Shown here: one piece after another, positions 1 to 8,779 of the stretch
Position numbering within the stretch: position 1 is the first letter of the stretch
How the letters are laid out: every line of letters begins with the position of its first letter
DNA from: Streptomyces gardneri
Lineage (GTDB): Bacteria > Actinomycetota > Actinomycetes > Streptomycetales > Streptomycetaceae
DNA length: 64,000 nucleotides
Direction: 5' to 3'
Assembly: GCF_006539185.1 (NCBI RefSeq)
Contig: NZ_BJMN01000012.1
Span: forward strand, 124,001 to 188,000
Position numbers and translations under genes: made by a program
The notes under the pieces: generated by a model
The model's input: the letters and a program-made list of their open reading frames with translations, nothing else
Databases searched by the model: none
What the model was told of the DNA's origin: nothing

Positions 1-254
1 TCACCCCCACCCCGTACGCCGCCGCCTACGAGATCACCGACGAACTCCCCTTCAACCTCAAGAAGTTGAAGGCCCTGCTGCGCGAGCGCGAGGTCGGCAC
101 CCTGACGGTGAAGAAGCGCGGCTCGGCGGTCGAACCCGAGGAGATCCGGCGGAAGGTGAAGCCGAAGGGCCCCAACTCCGCGACGGTGCTGCTCACCCGG
201 GTCGCGGGAGCCCCGACGATGCTGATCGGCCGCCCGGCGGGCGGGGGCCGGTGA
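1..254 (+). CDS. Class I SAM-dependent methyltransferase, THUMP-like C-terminal end (partial)
   Basis: The reading frame is open from base 3 and stops at 252-254, so only about 83 C-terminal residues are visible. The stretch with 'LPFNLKKLKALLRER' followed by 'GTLTVKKRGSAVEPEEIRR' and 'LTRVAGAPTMLIGRP' resembles the THUMP-like C-terminal module of actinobacterial class I methyltransferases. The catalytic Rossmann domain would lie upstream of the window, so the reaction cannot be judged. Family assignment is from recall of this conserved tail. Confidence 0.7.
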   Translation, partial: TPTPYAAAYEITDELPFNLKKLKALLREREVGTLTVKKRGSAVEPEEIRRKVKPKGPNSATVLLTRVAGAPTMLIGRPAGGGR

Positions 255-359
255 CTGCCGGCCCGTGACCTCCCGGCCCGTGACCTGCGGTCGGTGACCC
301 GGCGGCCCGTGGCTAGAGTTCCCTAGGCGGCAGGATCCAGACCTGGGGGGCGGAGAGTC

Positions 360-1010
360 GTGGCGCTGTATCCGGAGGGCATGTTCACCACCGGTCCGAT
401 CGCGCACCTCGTCGGACTGGCCGCCGGCGGATCCGACCCGCTGGAGTGGGAGGTCCTGCGCTTCGGCCGCGTCACACGGACGGACTACTGGGACCCCGCC
501 TGGCGGGTCACCCCGCAGCACCTCGCCTCCCAACTGGACTACCTCTCCACCGTGTTCAGCGAGGAGTTCCTCGACACCTGCCCGGAGGCGGACCGCAGGA
601 CCTGGCGGGCGGCCGCAGGAGCGCAGGGCGTGCCCGCGTTCATGACCGAGCTCGCGACGCTACTGCGGCTCGCGGACCGCCAGCAGGACGCCACGTACGA
701 GGACGTGCCGCTCGCCGCGTGGGAGGTGTGGGCGCGGTTCCCGCTGCTGCTGTCGCTGGACGGCTGGGCGTACGACGGCGAGTACGCCTCGTACGAGGAA
801 AGCCTGCGGGCCTTCGTCGAGGGCGAGCACCCGGACTGCTCCTACGAAGTGATGCCGCGCCTCAACCAGGCCCTGGCGGCGCGCACGCTCTGCGCGGAGT
901 CGGCGGCCTTCGCCGCGTCCTTCCGGGTCCTCGCGCCGCAGGCGACACCGGAGGCCCTGGCGGTCCTCACCCGCACCACCCTCACCCACCTGACGGAGCA
1001 CCATGCCTGA
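360..1010 (+). CDS. Hypothetical protein, 216 aa
   Basis: I do not recognise a family. The GTG start at 360 is preceded by a purine-rich GGAGAG; an in-frame ATG at 381 is the alternative. The protein is soluble, without a signal peptide or membrane segment, and has many Trp/Tyr residues in its central third. Its end overlaps the next gene by 8 bp, so the two are probably translationally coupled and may work together. Confidence 0.65.
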   Translation: MALYPEGMFTTGPIAHLVGLAAGGSDPLEWEVLRFGRVTRTDYWDPAWRVTPQHLASQLDYLSTVFSEEFLDTCPEADRRTWRAAAGAQGVPAFMTELATLLRLADRQQDATYEDVPLAAWEVWARFPLLLSLDGWAYDGEYASYEESLRAFVEGEHPDCSYEVMPRLNQALAARTLCAESAAFAASFRVLAPQATPEALAVLTRTTLTHLTEHHA

Positions 1011-2511
1011 GCAGCCGACGGCGACCCCGCGCGCGGTCTTCCACGAGGAGCCCTTCCCCGAGCTGTTCGGGCTCGCCACCGAGGCGGTCCTCAGTGACGA
1101 CGGGGAGTGGATCGCGGTCAGTTCGGTGCTGTCGCAGCTGAGCCGGGTGGCGGTCTACCGCACCGCCGACCTCTCCTGCGCGCACGTCCTGACCGTGGCC
1201 ATGGAGACGGAGACGATGGCCTTCCACCCCACGCTCCCGCTCCTCGCCATCGGCTTCGACAACGGCGACGCGTACATGCGCGAGGGCCGCCTCGTCCTCC
1301 TCGACCCCACAAGCGGCCACCGCGTCGACTTCGCCGATCCCCACTGGGGTGTCGAGCTGATCCGCTGGACGGACGCGAGCACCCTCGAACTCACCTTCTG
1401 CGCCATGCACGACGGGGTGGAGTTCGAGCGGTCCGGGGCCGTCGTGGCCCGCGAGGAGTGGCGCGGCCTCGCCCCCGACGCCGTCGACCTGTCCGCCCTC
1501 CGCAAGCAGCCGCTCGCCCCGGACGCCCCGCTCCCGTACCCCGACCGGGGTCCCGCGCCGCAGGTCCTGCGGGCGCTCGCCGAGCGGGCCGGTCTGACCT
1601 ACGAGGGCAGGGGCGGGGTCCGGGCCGTGGCGGGGCTGAGCGACGGCCGGGTGCTCGCCACCCGGAAGCACACCGCGCTCGAATGCCGGGCCCCCGACGG
1701 GACGCTGCTGTGGAGCGTGCCCGCACCGTCGGCGGTCGGCGGCACGCGGATCGAGGTCTCGGCCGACGAGCGGACGGCACGCGTCGTCGTCGCCGGCCCC
1801 GACTCCCGCACCCGGACCGACTTCCCGCTCGTCGACACCTCCGACGGCACGGTCCTCGACAACCCCTCGGTGCCCTTCTCGGCCGCGCTCTCGGCCCGTA
1901 CGGACGGGGCGTGGGCGATCCGGGACACGTACGACCGCAGCAGCGAGAAAGAGGGTCCCGACCCCAACACCCGGGTCTTCGCCGCCGACGGCACCCCGCT
2001 GGTCACGGTCCACGAGCCGGACCGGTACGACCTCGTCCCGGTCGACGCCCGCCGCTGCCCCGAGCTGCTGTTCGGCCGGCGCCGCCTGGACGTGATCGCG
2101 CTCGACCCCCGCTCCGGCGCCGAGACGACGCTCTTCCCGCTGGAGCCCTTCCGGGTCGACCGCCCGCTCGGCCGCGCGGTGTACGTCTCCGACGCCGGCG
2201 GGCCCGCGCTCCTGCACGGCTGGACGGAGCTGGTCCGCCGGGCCTTCCCCGCCGGGGACGTCGTCTGGACCCTGCCCCTGGGCTCCGAGGCGGAGGGCTC
2301 GCCCAAGAGCCTCACGGTCGTCGACCTCGACGCGCACGGCGGCGTCCTGCACGCCCTCTGCACCGACGGCACCCTGCTCTCGGTCGACGCCGCCGACGGC
2401 ACCGTCCTCGACCGGCGCCCGCTGCCGCCGTACGGTCCGCTCTCGGTGCACGCGGCCCCCGACGGCACGGTCCTCGTCGGCACCGCGGCCGGCCGGATCC
2501 TCCGCTACTGA
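1003..2511 (+). CDS. Beta-propeller-like hypothetical protein, 502 aa
   Basis: The ATG at 1003 overlaps the preceding gene by 8 bp. The sequence shows repeated blade-like units such as 'DGTLLWSVPAP', 'DGTVLDNPS' and a C-terminal 'DGTVLVGTAAGRILRY', typical of WD40/PQQ-type beta-propellers. There is no signal peptide or membrane segment, so a cytoplasmic location is likely. Its function is unknown; a scaffold or binding role is only inference. The 3' end overlaps the convergent sigma-factor gene by 7 bp. Confidence 0.65.
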   Translation: MPEQPTATPRAVFHEEPFPELFGLATEAVLSDDGEWIAVSSVLSQLSRVAVYRTADLSCAHVLTVAMETETMAFHPTLPLLAIGFDNGDAYMREGRLVLLDPTSGHRVDFADPHWGVELIRWTDASTLELTFCAMHDGVEFERSGAVVAREEWRGLAPDAVDLSALRKQPLAPDAPLPYPDRGPAPQVLRALAERAGLTYEGRGGVRAVAGLSDGRVLATRKHTALECRAPDGTLLWSVPAPSAVGGTRIEVSADERTARVVVAGPDSRTRTDFPLVDTSDGTVLDNPSVPFSAALSARTDGAWAIRDTYDRSSEKEGPDPNTRVFAADGTPLVTVHEPDRYDLVPVDARRCPELLFGRRRLDVIALDPRSGAETTLFPLEPFRVDRPLGRAVYVSDAGGPALLHGWTELVRRAFPAGDVVWTLPLGSEAEGSPKSLTVVDLDAHGGVLHALCTDGTLLSVDAADGTVLDRRPLPPYGPLSVHAAPDGTVLVGTAAGRILRY

Positions 2512-3746
2512 GAGCCGGCCGCCCGCGCCCGCCCGAGCAGCAGCTCCCGCTCGCGCGCGTTCCGGGTGAGCGAGGCCGCCCGCTCGAACTCGGCCCGGGC
2601 CTCCGCCGTCCGCCCCAGCCGGGCCAGCAGATCGCCGCGCACGCTCGGCAGCAGGTGGTAGCCCGCCAGGGCGGTCCCGTCGGCGAGGGCGTCGACGAGC
2701 ACGAGACCGGCCTCCGGGCCGTCCGCCATGGAGACGGCGACCGCGCGGTTCAGCTCGACCACCGGGGAGGGCGCGACGGCCGCGAGCCGGCCGTACAGGG
2801 CGGCGATGGTCCGCCAGTCCGTCTCCTCGTAGGTCACCGCCCGCGCGTGACAGGCGGCGACGGCGGCCTGGAGGGCGTACGGGCCGTAGGAGCGCCCGTC
2901 GCCGGCGCGCTCCAGGGCGGCGAACCCGCGCCGGATCAGCAGCCGGTTCCAGCGGCTCCTGTTCTGGTCGGCGAGGAGCACCGGCTGCCCGTCGGGGCCG
3001 GTCCGGGTCGCGAAGCGGGACGCCTGGAGCTCCAGCAGGGCCGCCAGGCCGTGGACCTCGCCCTCCTCCGGCATCAGCCCGGCGAGGACCCGGGCGAGCC
3101 GCAGCGCGTCCTCGCACAGCGCGGGCCGCAGCAGGTCGTCGCCCGCGGTGGCCGCGTACCCCTCGTTGAAGATCAGGTAGACGACCTCCAGGACGGAGCC
3201 GAGCCGGGCGGCCCGCTCCGCCCCGTACGGCACCTCGAACTCCACGCCCGCCTTCGCCAGCGACCGCTTGGCACGGGTGATCCGGGCCGCGACCGTCGCC
3301 TCGGGGACGAGGAAGGCCCGAGCGATCTCGTCGGTCCGGAGCCCGCCGACGAGCCGCAGCGTGAGCGCCGCGCGGGCGTCGGCGGAGAGCACCGGGTGGC
3401 AGGCGGTGAAGACGAGCCGGAGGACGTCGTCGTCGATGTCGCCGGGGCCGGACGGCTCGGGGTCGTACGACTCCTCGCTCAGCGTCCGGCCGACCTCGGC
3501 GAGCTTGCGCGCGTACGTCTCGCGCCGCCGCACGAGGTCGACGGCGCGGTGCTTCGCGGCGGCCGTCAGCCAGGCGCCCGGCCGGTCCGGGACCCCTGAC
3601 CGCGGCCACTGTTCGAGGGCGGAGACGAGCGCGTCCTGGGCGATCTCCTCGGCGATGCCGACGTCCCTGACGATCCGCGCCACCGTGGCGATGATCCGCG
3701 CCGACTCCATCCGGAAGACCGTCTCAAGGGTGCTCTCCACCGTCAC
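2505..3746 (-). CDS. ECF-type RNA polymerase sigma factor with C-terminal DUF6596/TPR-like extension
   Basis: The protein has 413 aa, about twice the size of a simple ECF sigma factor. Sigma region 2 is visible near residues 10-80 ('DVGIAEEIAQDALVSALEQW', 'PGAWLTAAAKHRAVDLVRR') and region 4 near 120-165 ('LVGGLRTDEIARAFLVPEATV'). The long C-terminal half contains 'NEGYAATAGDDLLRP' and helical repeats, as in ECF42-type factors. GTG at 3746 is the chosen start. The YCII-domain gene just upstream is the partner expected for this group; no anti-sigma factor is present. Confidence 0.88.
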   Translation of the reverse strand: MTVESTLETVFRMESARIIATVARIVRDVGIAEEIAQDALVSALEQWPRSGVPDRPGAWLTAAAKHRAVDLVRRRETYARKLAEVGRTLSEESYDPEPSGPGDIDDDVLRLVFTACHPVLSADARAALTLRLVGGLRTDEIARAFLVPEATVAARITRAKRSLAKAGVEFEVPYGAERAARLGSVLEVVYLIFNEGYAATAGDDLLRPALCEDALRLARVLAGLMPEEGEVHGLAALLELQASRFATRTGPDGQPVLLADQNRSRWNRLLIRRGFAALERAGDGRSYGPYALQAAVAACHARAVTYEETDWRTIAALYGRLAAVAPSPVVELNRAVAVSMADGPEAGLVLVDALADGTALAGYHLLPSVRGDLLARLGRTAEARAEFERAASLTRNARERELLLGRARAAGSQ

Positions 3747-3783
3747 GGTTCACATGACAGCACAGCCGACGGCCCGGTGCGGG

Positions 3784-4149
3784 TCAGCCTTCCGGCAACT
3801 CCTCGACCTCGCGGACCTCCAGGCCGACCTTCCACTGCGGCGGGTGGACGGCCAGGAAGCGCCTCCCCCACTCGACGGCCTCGGCCATGTCCTTGCACTG
3901 GAGCATCGCGTAGCCGCCGACGACCTCCTTGGTCTCGGTGAACGGTCCGTCGGTGTACGACAGCTGCCCGTCCGACCAGGTGATCCGGGTGGCCTCGGCG
4001 GTCGGCCTGAGCCCGGCGGTGTCCACCATGGCGCCGGCCTTGGTGATCTCCTCGAAGAGCGCACCCATCCGCTGCTCGAAGCCGGGGTCGGCGCTCTCCA
4101 TGTCGATCGTGTTCTCCTCGATGCGGACGAGGGACAGGAAGCGGGGCAT
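3784..4149 (-). CDS. YCII/DGPF-domain protein, partner of the ECF sigma factor
   Basis: The protein has 121 aa starting at ATG 4149 ('MPRFLSLVRIEENTIDMES'), which is preceded by GAGGAG; an upstream in-frame extension to 4230 lacks a site and resembles untranslated leader. Residues 'DGPFTETKEVVGGYAMLQCKDMAEAVEW' (split here across the DGPF motif and the following helix) identify the YCII-related/DGPF family. It lies 37 bp upstream of the sigma-factor gene on the same strand, the arrangement typical of ECF42-type loci. Biochemical function is not established. Confidence 0.85.
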   Translation of the reverse strand: MPRFLSLVRIEENTIDMESADPGFEQRMGALFEEITKAGAMVDTAGLRPTAEATRITWSDGQLSYTDGPFTETKEVVGGYAMLQCKDMAEAVEWGRRFLAVHPPQWKVGLEVREVEELPEG

Positions 4150-4285
4150 GACGACTCCTCGGTGGTGCGGTGGCGGGGCCGTTCCCCGCCTTCCACACAT
4201 ACGTCGAACGGGCCGGGCCCGCATCGACACCGCGCCGGAGAAATCTTCCGGACAGGCCCCGCAGGCCCCATCCGCCGGACAAGGC

Positions 4286-5143
4286 CTAGACGTAGTCCTC
4301 CAGACGGGCCACGGTGAAGCCCTGCTCCTGGATCCTGCGCAGCATCGTGGCCGTCATCTCGGTCATCGTCCGGCCCTTGAGCTCGGACGGGCCCCGGAAG
4401 TGGGCCAGGATGATGTCGCCGGGGTGCAGCTTCCGGTCCCCGCGCTGGTACTGCATGTTCTTGATCTGCATGGACTCGCGCCACAGCACGATCGCGTCCA
4501 CCCCGCAGGTCCCGGCGGCGGCGCGGGTGTCCTCGTTCCAGTTGCCGTACGGCGGGCGGAAGAGGCGCGGCGCCGTGCCGTACTCCTTCGCCAGCTTCGT
4601 CTGCTGGCCGCAGATCTCCCGGCGCTGGGCCTCCCCGGAGAGGGTGCGGAGGTTGGGGTGGGTGAGGGTGTGGTTGGCGACGCCGTGGCCCTGGGCGGCG
4701 AGCGGGGCGAAGTAGCCGTAGTCGCCGCGGATCGCCGAGTCGGTGAGGAACATCGTCACGGGGACCTTGAGGTCCTTCATCATCCGCACGAACTCGGGGT
4801 CCTTCTCGGCCCCGTCGTCGATCGTGATGAAGACGATCTTCTCGGTGGTGGGGATGTCGCTGATGACGGGTACGGGGCCGCCGGGCGCGCGGACCACCGG
4901 CTTGACCGCGGGCGGCGCGGGCGGGGCCGCGAAGGGCTTGAGGCCCCATTTCCGGTACGCGGCGGCCACGGCACCCTCGGGTGCCCCGGGCGCCTTCTGC
5001 CCCGCCTCCCCGGCCTCCCCGGCCTTCCCGGCGTCCCTGGAAGTCGTGGGAGTGGGAGCGGCGGCGGGGTCCTCCGCCGTGCAGCCGGTCACCAGGAGGG
5101 CGACGGCGGTCAGCGCCGCCCACAGCGCGATCTTCTTCTTCAC
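4286..5143 (-). CDS. Polysaccharide deacetylase (NodB-type) lipoprotein
   Basis: The protein has 285 aa. Residues 1-21 form a lipoprotein signal with lipobox LVTGC and Cys21 as the acylation site, followed by an Ala/Pro/Gly-rich linker to about residue 95. NodB homology motifs are intact: 'TIDDG' (Asp109/Asp110), the metal-binding HxxxH (His158, His162) and 'RPPYGNW' near 196-202. A carbohydrate esterase family 4 enzyme acting on N-acetylated cell-wall or extracellular glycan is the likely role; the substrate is not shown by the sequence. Confidence 0.88.
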   Translation of the reverse strand: MKKKIALWAALTAVALLVTGCTAEDPAAAPTPTTSRDAGKAGEAGEAGQKAPGAPEGAVAAAYRKWGLKPFAAPPAPPAVKPVVRAPGGPVPVISDIPTTEKIVFITIDDGAEKDPEFVRMMKDLKVPVTMFLTDSAIRGDYGYFAPLAAQGHGVANHTLTHPNLRTLSGEAQRREICGQQTKLAKEYGTAPRLFRPPYGNWNEDTRAAAGTCGVDAIVLWRESMQIKNMQYQRGDRKLHPGDIILAHFRGPSELKGRTMTEMTATMLRRIQEQGFTVARLEDYV

Positions 5144-5200
5144 GCGCTGTGTGATGCCCGATCCGGGCGAAAGGTTGCTCGATTTTCGGTCTCGTGTCGC

Positions 5201-5455
5201 CTATTCGACCGATTCGAAGCGCCAGCGGTGGACCGGACGGGTGATCAGCTCCGCGTCCGGCTCGGGCAGCTCGGGCAGTTCGGCGTCGAAGGCCCCGGCC
5301 TCCCACCAGGTGAGGACCAGGACCCGGTCCTGCGGGGCGCGGAAGATCTCCCGGCGCAGCGGCTCGTGGGCCAGGACCTGGGCCCTGGCCCACTCCAGGA
5401 GCTCGCCGCCGCGCCCCTGGGCGGCCCGCGCCTCCCACATGAGGGTGAGCCTCAC
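5201..5455 (-). CDS. Small hypothetical protein coupled to tsaD, 84 aa
   Basis: GTG at 5455 overlaps the tsaD stop as GTGA, which fixes this start and indicates translational coupling. The sequence '[20 protein letters not shown]' followed by a strand-rich C-terminal half with paired Trp residues looks like a small ferredoxin-like (antibiotic-biosynthesis-monooxygenase-like) fold, but I cannot confirm the family. No signal or membrane segment is seen. Confidence 0.7.
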   Translation of the reverse strand: MRLTLMWEARAAQGRGGELLEWARAQVLAHEPLRREIFRAPQDRVLVLTWWEAGAFDAELPELPEPDAELITRPVHRWRFESVE

Positions 5456-6567
5456 GAGTACAGGTTCTCCTTGCTGACCTCGTGCACGTGGTCGTGGTCG
5501 TGCGCGTGGTCGTGGTGGTGCGCGCCGGGCACGTGCGGGTCCGTCACCGGCAGGGAGGAGTCCGCGGACAGCTCCAGGTCCGAGGCCGGCCGGTTGCGGG
5601 CGACCATCTCGGAGCCGAGGGCCGCGACCATCGCGCCGTTGTCCGTGCACAGGCCCGGGCGCGGCACGCGCAGCCGGATGCCGGCCCGCTCGCAGCGTTC
5701 CTGGGCGAGGGCCCGCAGCCGCGAGTTGGCGGCGACGCCGCCGCCGATCATCAGGTGGTCGACGCCCTCGTCCTTGCAGGCCCGGACGGCCTTGCGGGTG
5801 AGGACGTCCACGACCGCCTCCTGGAAGGACGCGGCCACGTCCCGGACGGGCACGTCCTCGCCGGCCGCCCGCTTCGCCTCGATCCAGCGGGCCACGGCGG
5901 TCTTGAGGCCGGAGAAGGAGAAGTCGTACGCGGGATCCCGGGAGCCGCTGAGCCCGCGCGGGAAGGCGATCGCCTTCGGGTCGCCCTCCTTGGCGAGCCG
6001 GTCGATGACCGGTCCGCCGGGGAAGCCGAGGTCGAGGACGCGGGCGATCTTGTCGAAGGCCTCGCCGGCCGCGTCGTCGATGGTGGCGCCCATCGGCCGC
6101 ACGTCGGAGGTGATGTCGGAGGAGAGCAGCAGCGAGGAGTGCCCGCCGGAGACCAGCAGGGCCATCGTCGGCTCGGGCAGCTTGCCGTGCTCCAGCTGGT
6201 CGACGCAGATGTGCGAGGCGAGGTGGTTGACGCCGTACAGCGGCTTGCCGAGGGCGTAGGCGTACGCCTTCGCGGCCGAGACGCCGACGAGCAGCGCGCC
6301 CGCGAGCCCGGGCCCGGCCGTGACGGCGATGCCGTCGAGGTCCTTGGCGGAGATCCCGGCCGTCTTCAGGGCGCGCTCGATCGTCGGGACCATCGCCTCC
6401 AGGTGCGCGCGGGAGGCGATCTCGGGCACGACACCGCCGAAGCGGGCGTGGGTGTCGACGCTGGAGGCGACGGCGTCGGCGAGGAGGGTGGTGCCGTGGA
6501 CGATGCCGACGCCGGTCTCGTCGCAGGAGGTCTCGATGCCGAGTACGAGGGGTTCGTCAGCAGCCAT
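5452..6567 (-). CDS. tsaD: tRNA N6-adenosine threonylcarbamoyltransferase TsaD
   Basis: TsaD transfers the threonylcarbamoyl group to A37 of ANN-decoding tRNAs, acting with TsaB and TsaE, both encoded nearby. The 371-aa protein begins '[17 protein letters not shown]'; the metal-binding HxxxH is at His115/His119 ('[13 protein letters not shown]') and the ATP-site element '[11 protein letters not shown]' follows. Oddly it ends with a His/Asp-rich tail (residues about 350-362) beyond the usual domain. Its ATG overlaps the rimI 3' end by 11 bp, and its stop overlaps the next small gene. Confidence 0.95.
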   Translation of the reverse strand: MAADEPLVLGIETSCDETGVGIVHGTTLLADAVASSVDTHARFGGVVPEIASRAHLEAMVPTIERALKTAGISAKDLDGIAVTAGPGLAGALLVGVSAAKAYAYALGKPLYGVNHLASHICVDQLEHGKLPEPTMALLVSGGHSSLLLSSDITSDVRPMGATIDDAAGEAFDKIARVLDLGFPGGPVIDRLAKEGDPKAIAFPRGLSGSRDPAYDFSFSGLKTAVARWIEAKRAAGEDVPVRDVAASFQEAVVDVLTRKAVRACKDEGVDHLMIGGGVAANSRLRALAQERCERAGIRLRVPRPGLCTDNGAMVAALGSEMVARNRPASDLELSADSSLPVTDPHVPGAHHHDHAHDHDHVHEVSKENLYS

Positions 6568-7054
6568 CAGAATCAGTCTCAGTTCCTTGAACGGTCAGTC
6601 GCATCACGAGCGCGTCCACGTTTCCGGGCTGGTAGTAGCCGCGCCGGAAACCGATGGGCTCGAAGCCGAAGCGCTCGTAGAGCTTCTGGGCCCGGGTGTT
6701 GTCCACGCGCACTTCGAGGAGGACCTCGTCGCACTCGAAGGCGGTGGCGTGGTGGAGCAGGTCGGTGAGGAGCCGGGCGCCGAGGCCCGTACCCCACTGG
6801 TCGCGGGAGACGGCGATCGTCTGTACGTCCCCGAGTCCGCCGGCCGCGGCGAGTCCCGCGTAGCCGACGAGCTCGCCCTCGCCGTTCTCCGCCACGACGT
6901 AGCGGCGGGTGGCCCGGGGGCCGCGCGCGTGCGCGAGCTCCGACCAGAACATCCCCGCCGACCAGGCGTCCTCGGGGAACAGTTCGTCCTCGAGGGCCAG
7001 CACGGGGGCGATGTCCCACCAGCGCATCTCGCGCAGTTCCACGCCGCCGGTCAC
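6557..7054 (-). CDS. rimI: Ribosomal-protein alanine N-acetyltransferase RimI (GNAT)
   Basis: GTG at 7054 overlaps the tsaB stop as GTGA and gives 165 aa. The GNAT fold is clear: '[20 protein letters not shown]' at the N-terminus, the acetyl-CoA loop '[12 protein letters not shown]' and '[16 protein letters not shown]'-like C-terminal motif (here '[18 protein letters not shown]'). RimI acetylates the N-terminal alanine of S18 in other bacteria. Its position between tsaB and tsaD is the usual actinobacterial order. Confidence 0.92.
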   Translation of the reverse strand: MTGGVELREMRWWDIAPVLALEDELFPEDAWSAGMFWSELAHARGPRATRRYVVAENGEGELVGYAGLAAAGGLGDVQTIAVSRDQWGTGLGARLLTDLLHHATAFECDEVLLEVRVDNTRAQKLYERFGFEPIGFRRGYYQPGNVDALVMRLTVQGTETDSDGC

Positions 7055-7707
7055 TTGGGCGTGACCACCTTGTAGTTCTTGGGCACCTGCGCGTCGGGGC
7101 GGCGCAGGTACAGGGGCAGCGGGTCGAGGAAGCCCTCGCCGCCGGCCGCCAGCTTCTCCGCGGCGAGCGCGGCGAGCGCAGCAGCCGACTGGTGCTCGGG
7201 GTCGCGGGCGTCGGGGAAGGCCTCGGGGTAGAGACGGGCGCCGGCGCCGACGACGGGCAGGCCCGCGAGGCGTTCGGCGATCTCGGCGGGCCGGTCGACG
7301 GCCGCGTCGGTCACCCGGGTGCGGGAGTCCTCGTACCGCGCCCAGTAGACCTCCTTGCGGCGCGCGTCCGTCGCGACGGCGAAGGGCTCGTCGATCCCGG
7401 AGGCGTACGCGAGGCCGTCGAGGGTGCACAGGCCGTGCACGGGCACGCCGAGCGCGGACGAGAAGGCCGCGGCCGTGACGAGGCCGACGCGCAGGCCGGT
7501 GTACGGGCCGGGGCCGACGCCGACGACGACGCCGGTGACCGTGTCGAGGGTCAGCCCGGCCTCCTTGAGGACCCGGTCGACGGCGGGCAGCAGCAGCTCC
7601 CCGTGACGGCGGGCGTCGACCTGGCTCGACGAGGCGAGCACGGCCTCGCCGTCGTGGAGGGCGACGGTGACGGCAGGGGTGGCGGTATCCAAGGCGAGCA
7701 ACAGCAC
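7051..7707 (-). CDS. tsaB: tRNA threonylcarbamoyladenosine synthesis protein TsaB
   Basis: The 218-aa protein starts 'MLLLALDTATPAVTVALHDG' and contains 'GVGPGPYTGLRVGL', both hallmarks of TsaB, the inactive TsaD paralogue that forms the core heterodimer for t6A formation. Genes tsaB, rimI and tsaD overlap by 4 and 11 bp and form one transcription unit running leftwards. The divergently placed gene at 7871 leaves about 160 bp for promoters. Confidence 0.94.
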   Translation of the reverse strand: MLLLALDTATPAVTVALHDGEAVLASSSQVDARRHGELLLPAVDRVLKEAGLTLDTVTGVVVGVGPGPYTGLRVGLVTAAAFSSALGVPVHGLCTLDGLAYASGIDEPFAVATDARRKEVYWARYEDSRTRVTDAAVDRPAEIAERLAGLPVVGAGARLYPEAFPDARDPEHQSAAALAALAAEKLAAGGEGFLDPLPLYLRRPDAQVPKNYKVVTPK

Positions 7708-7870
7708 GCGAACAGCCTACGGCTCCGGGGACGGGCGGCGCCCCGGGAGCCGTACCCGGCAGCCGTGGGCGGGCACCCCCGCGCACGTCACCCCGGGCAC
7801 GGCGCCCCGCCCGCGGGGGCACCGGCTGCTACCGTCACCCTTCGATACGTTCGTACGAGAGGTGGGCACG

Positions 7871-8437
7871 GTGGCAAGGAGCAGCTCGGGATTCGTGGCC
7901 GGGCTCACCGCGGCGGCCGTCGTCGCGGTCGGCGTCCTCGCGTACCAGGCCTCGGCCAACGCCCCCGCCGATCTGTCGGCGAAGCCGACGAAGCCGGGCA
8001 CGGCCGTCCCGTCCGTCTCGCCGAGCGGCGGCCCGAAGCAGCCGGCGAAGGACCCGCTGGCGGTCCCCGCGGGCTCCGGCACGGGCGAGCGGGTCGTGTA
8101 CGCGCTGGCCGACCGCAAGGTGTGGCTGGTGAGCTCCAAGGGCAAGGCCACCCGGGCGTTCTCGGTGATGCCGAGCACGGTGAACCCGCTGCCGGGCGCC
8201 TACACGGTGACGTCGCGCTCGGGCGCGGTCACCGGCTCGGACGGGGTGCGGATCGAGCACGTGGTGCGGTTCGCGACGAACGAGGACGTGGTGATCGGCT
8301 TCAGCGCGGCGGTGGACGGCTCGACGCCGAAGCCGGACCCGTCGAAGAAGACCGGCGGCATCCGCATGAAGAGGGCGGACGGGGACGCGCTGTGGACGTT
8401 CGCGTCGATCGGCGCGAAGGTCGTCGTCGTCTCCTAG
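7871..8437 (+). CDS. Exported L,D-transpeptidase-like protein without catalytic Cys
   Basis: GTG at 7871 is chosen because GAGAGG lies 8 bases upstream; GTG 7862 has no site. The 188-aa product has an N-terminal hydrophobic segment (about residues 8-28) and a Pro/Lys linker, so it is exported or membrane-anchored. The C-terminal half ('VVYALADRKVWLVSSKGKAT', 'NPLPGAYTVTSRSG', 'VRIEHVVRF') resembles the YkuD beta-sandwich, yet it contains no cysteine and so lacks the nucleophile. A non-catalytic wall-associated role is inference. The last 4 bp overlap the opposite small gene. Confidence 0.75.
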   Translation: MARSSSGFVAGLTAAAVVAVGVLAYQASANAPADLSAKPTKPGTAVPSVSPSGGPKQPAKDPLAVPAGSGTGERVVYALADRKVWLVSSKGKATRAFSVMPSTVNPLPGAYTVTSRSGAVTGSDGVRIEHVVRFATNEDVVIGFSAAVDGSTPKPDPSKKTGGIRMKRADGDALWTFASIGAKVVVVS

Positions 8438-8625
8438 GCGGCTTCGTCCCGCCGTGTTCCGACGGTCTCCGCAACCGCTTCCTCACCCTGCTCGGGGCCG
8501 GGTCTGCGCGGCGGGGTGGACAGGGCGCGCGCGGCGGCACAGGACGCCAGCAGCTCGCCCATCGACACGTGGTCCCGGCCGTGTCCCGCTCCCGCTCGCG
8601 CTTCCGCGCGCTCTGGCGTGGCCAT
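8434..8625 (-). CDS. Small protein under an iron-box promoter, 63 aa
   Basis: The ATG at 8625 follows a good GGGAGG ribosome site with a 5-base gap. The 63-aa product contains 'VSMGELLASCAAARALSTPP' and a charged tail ending 'GTRRDEAA'; I do not recognise a family. A near-consensus DmdR/IdeR box sits 12 bp upstream of the start, so iron-repressed expression is likely. The gene lies between tsaE and the L,D-transpeptidase-like gene. Confidence 0.65.
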   Translation of the reverse strand: MATPERAEARAGAGHGRDHVSMGELLASCAAARALSTPPRRPGPEQGEEAVAETVGTRRDEAA

Positions 8626-8636
8626 GCATGCCTCCC

Positions 8637-8655
8637 GTAGGTTAGGTACACCTAA
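8637..8655 (-). promoter_or_regulatory. DmdR/IdeR-type iron box
   Basis: The 19-mer GTAGGTTAGGTACACCTAA matches 16 of 19 positions of the actinobacterial iron box TTAGGTTAGGCTCACCTAA as I recall it. It lies directly upstream of the ribosome-binding site of the 63-aa gene that starts at 8625, a position suited to repression when iron is sufficient. Confidence 0.7.
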
Positions 8656-8779
8656 CCAGCTCGTGCATCCATGTGACCACGGCACGTACGACCCACGCAA
8701 TATCTTCCCGACACGTTGTCGGAAGCTCCTACGATCAGACGTACGCGCCGCCGCCGGGCGGGGCACTGCCCGCGCTCCC

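Noticed and set aside
982..3609. Very long minus-strand open frame of 875 codons across the propeller and sigma-factor genes, and a similar plus-strand frame at 1107-3599
   Set aside because: Their translations are Arg/Pro/Gly-rich without motifs, and they overlap well-supported genes. They are shadow frames caused by GC-rich third positions.
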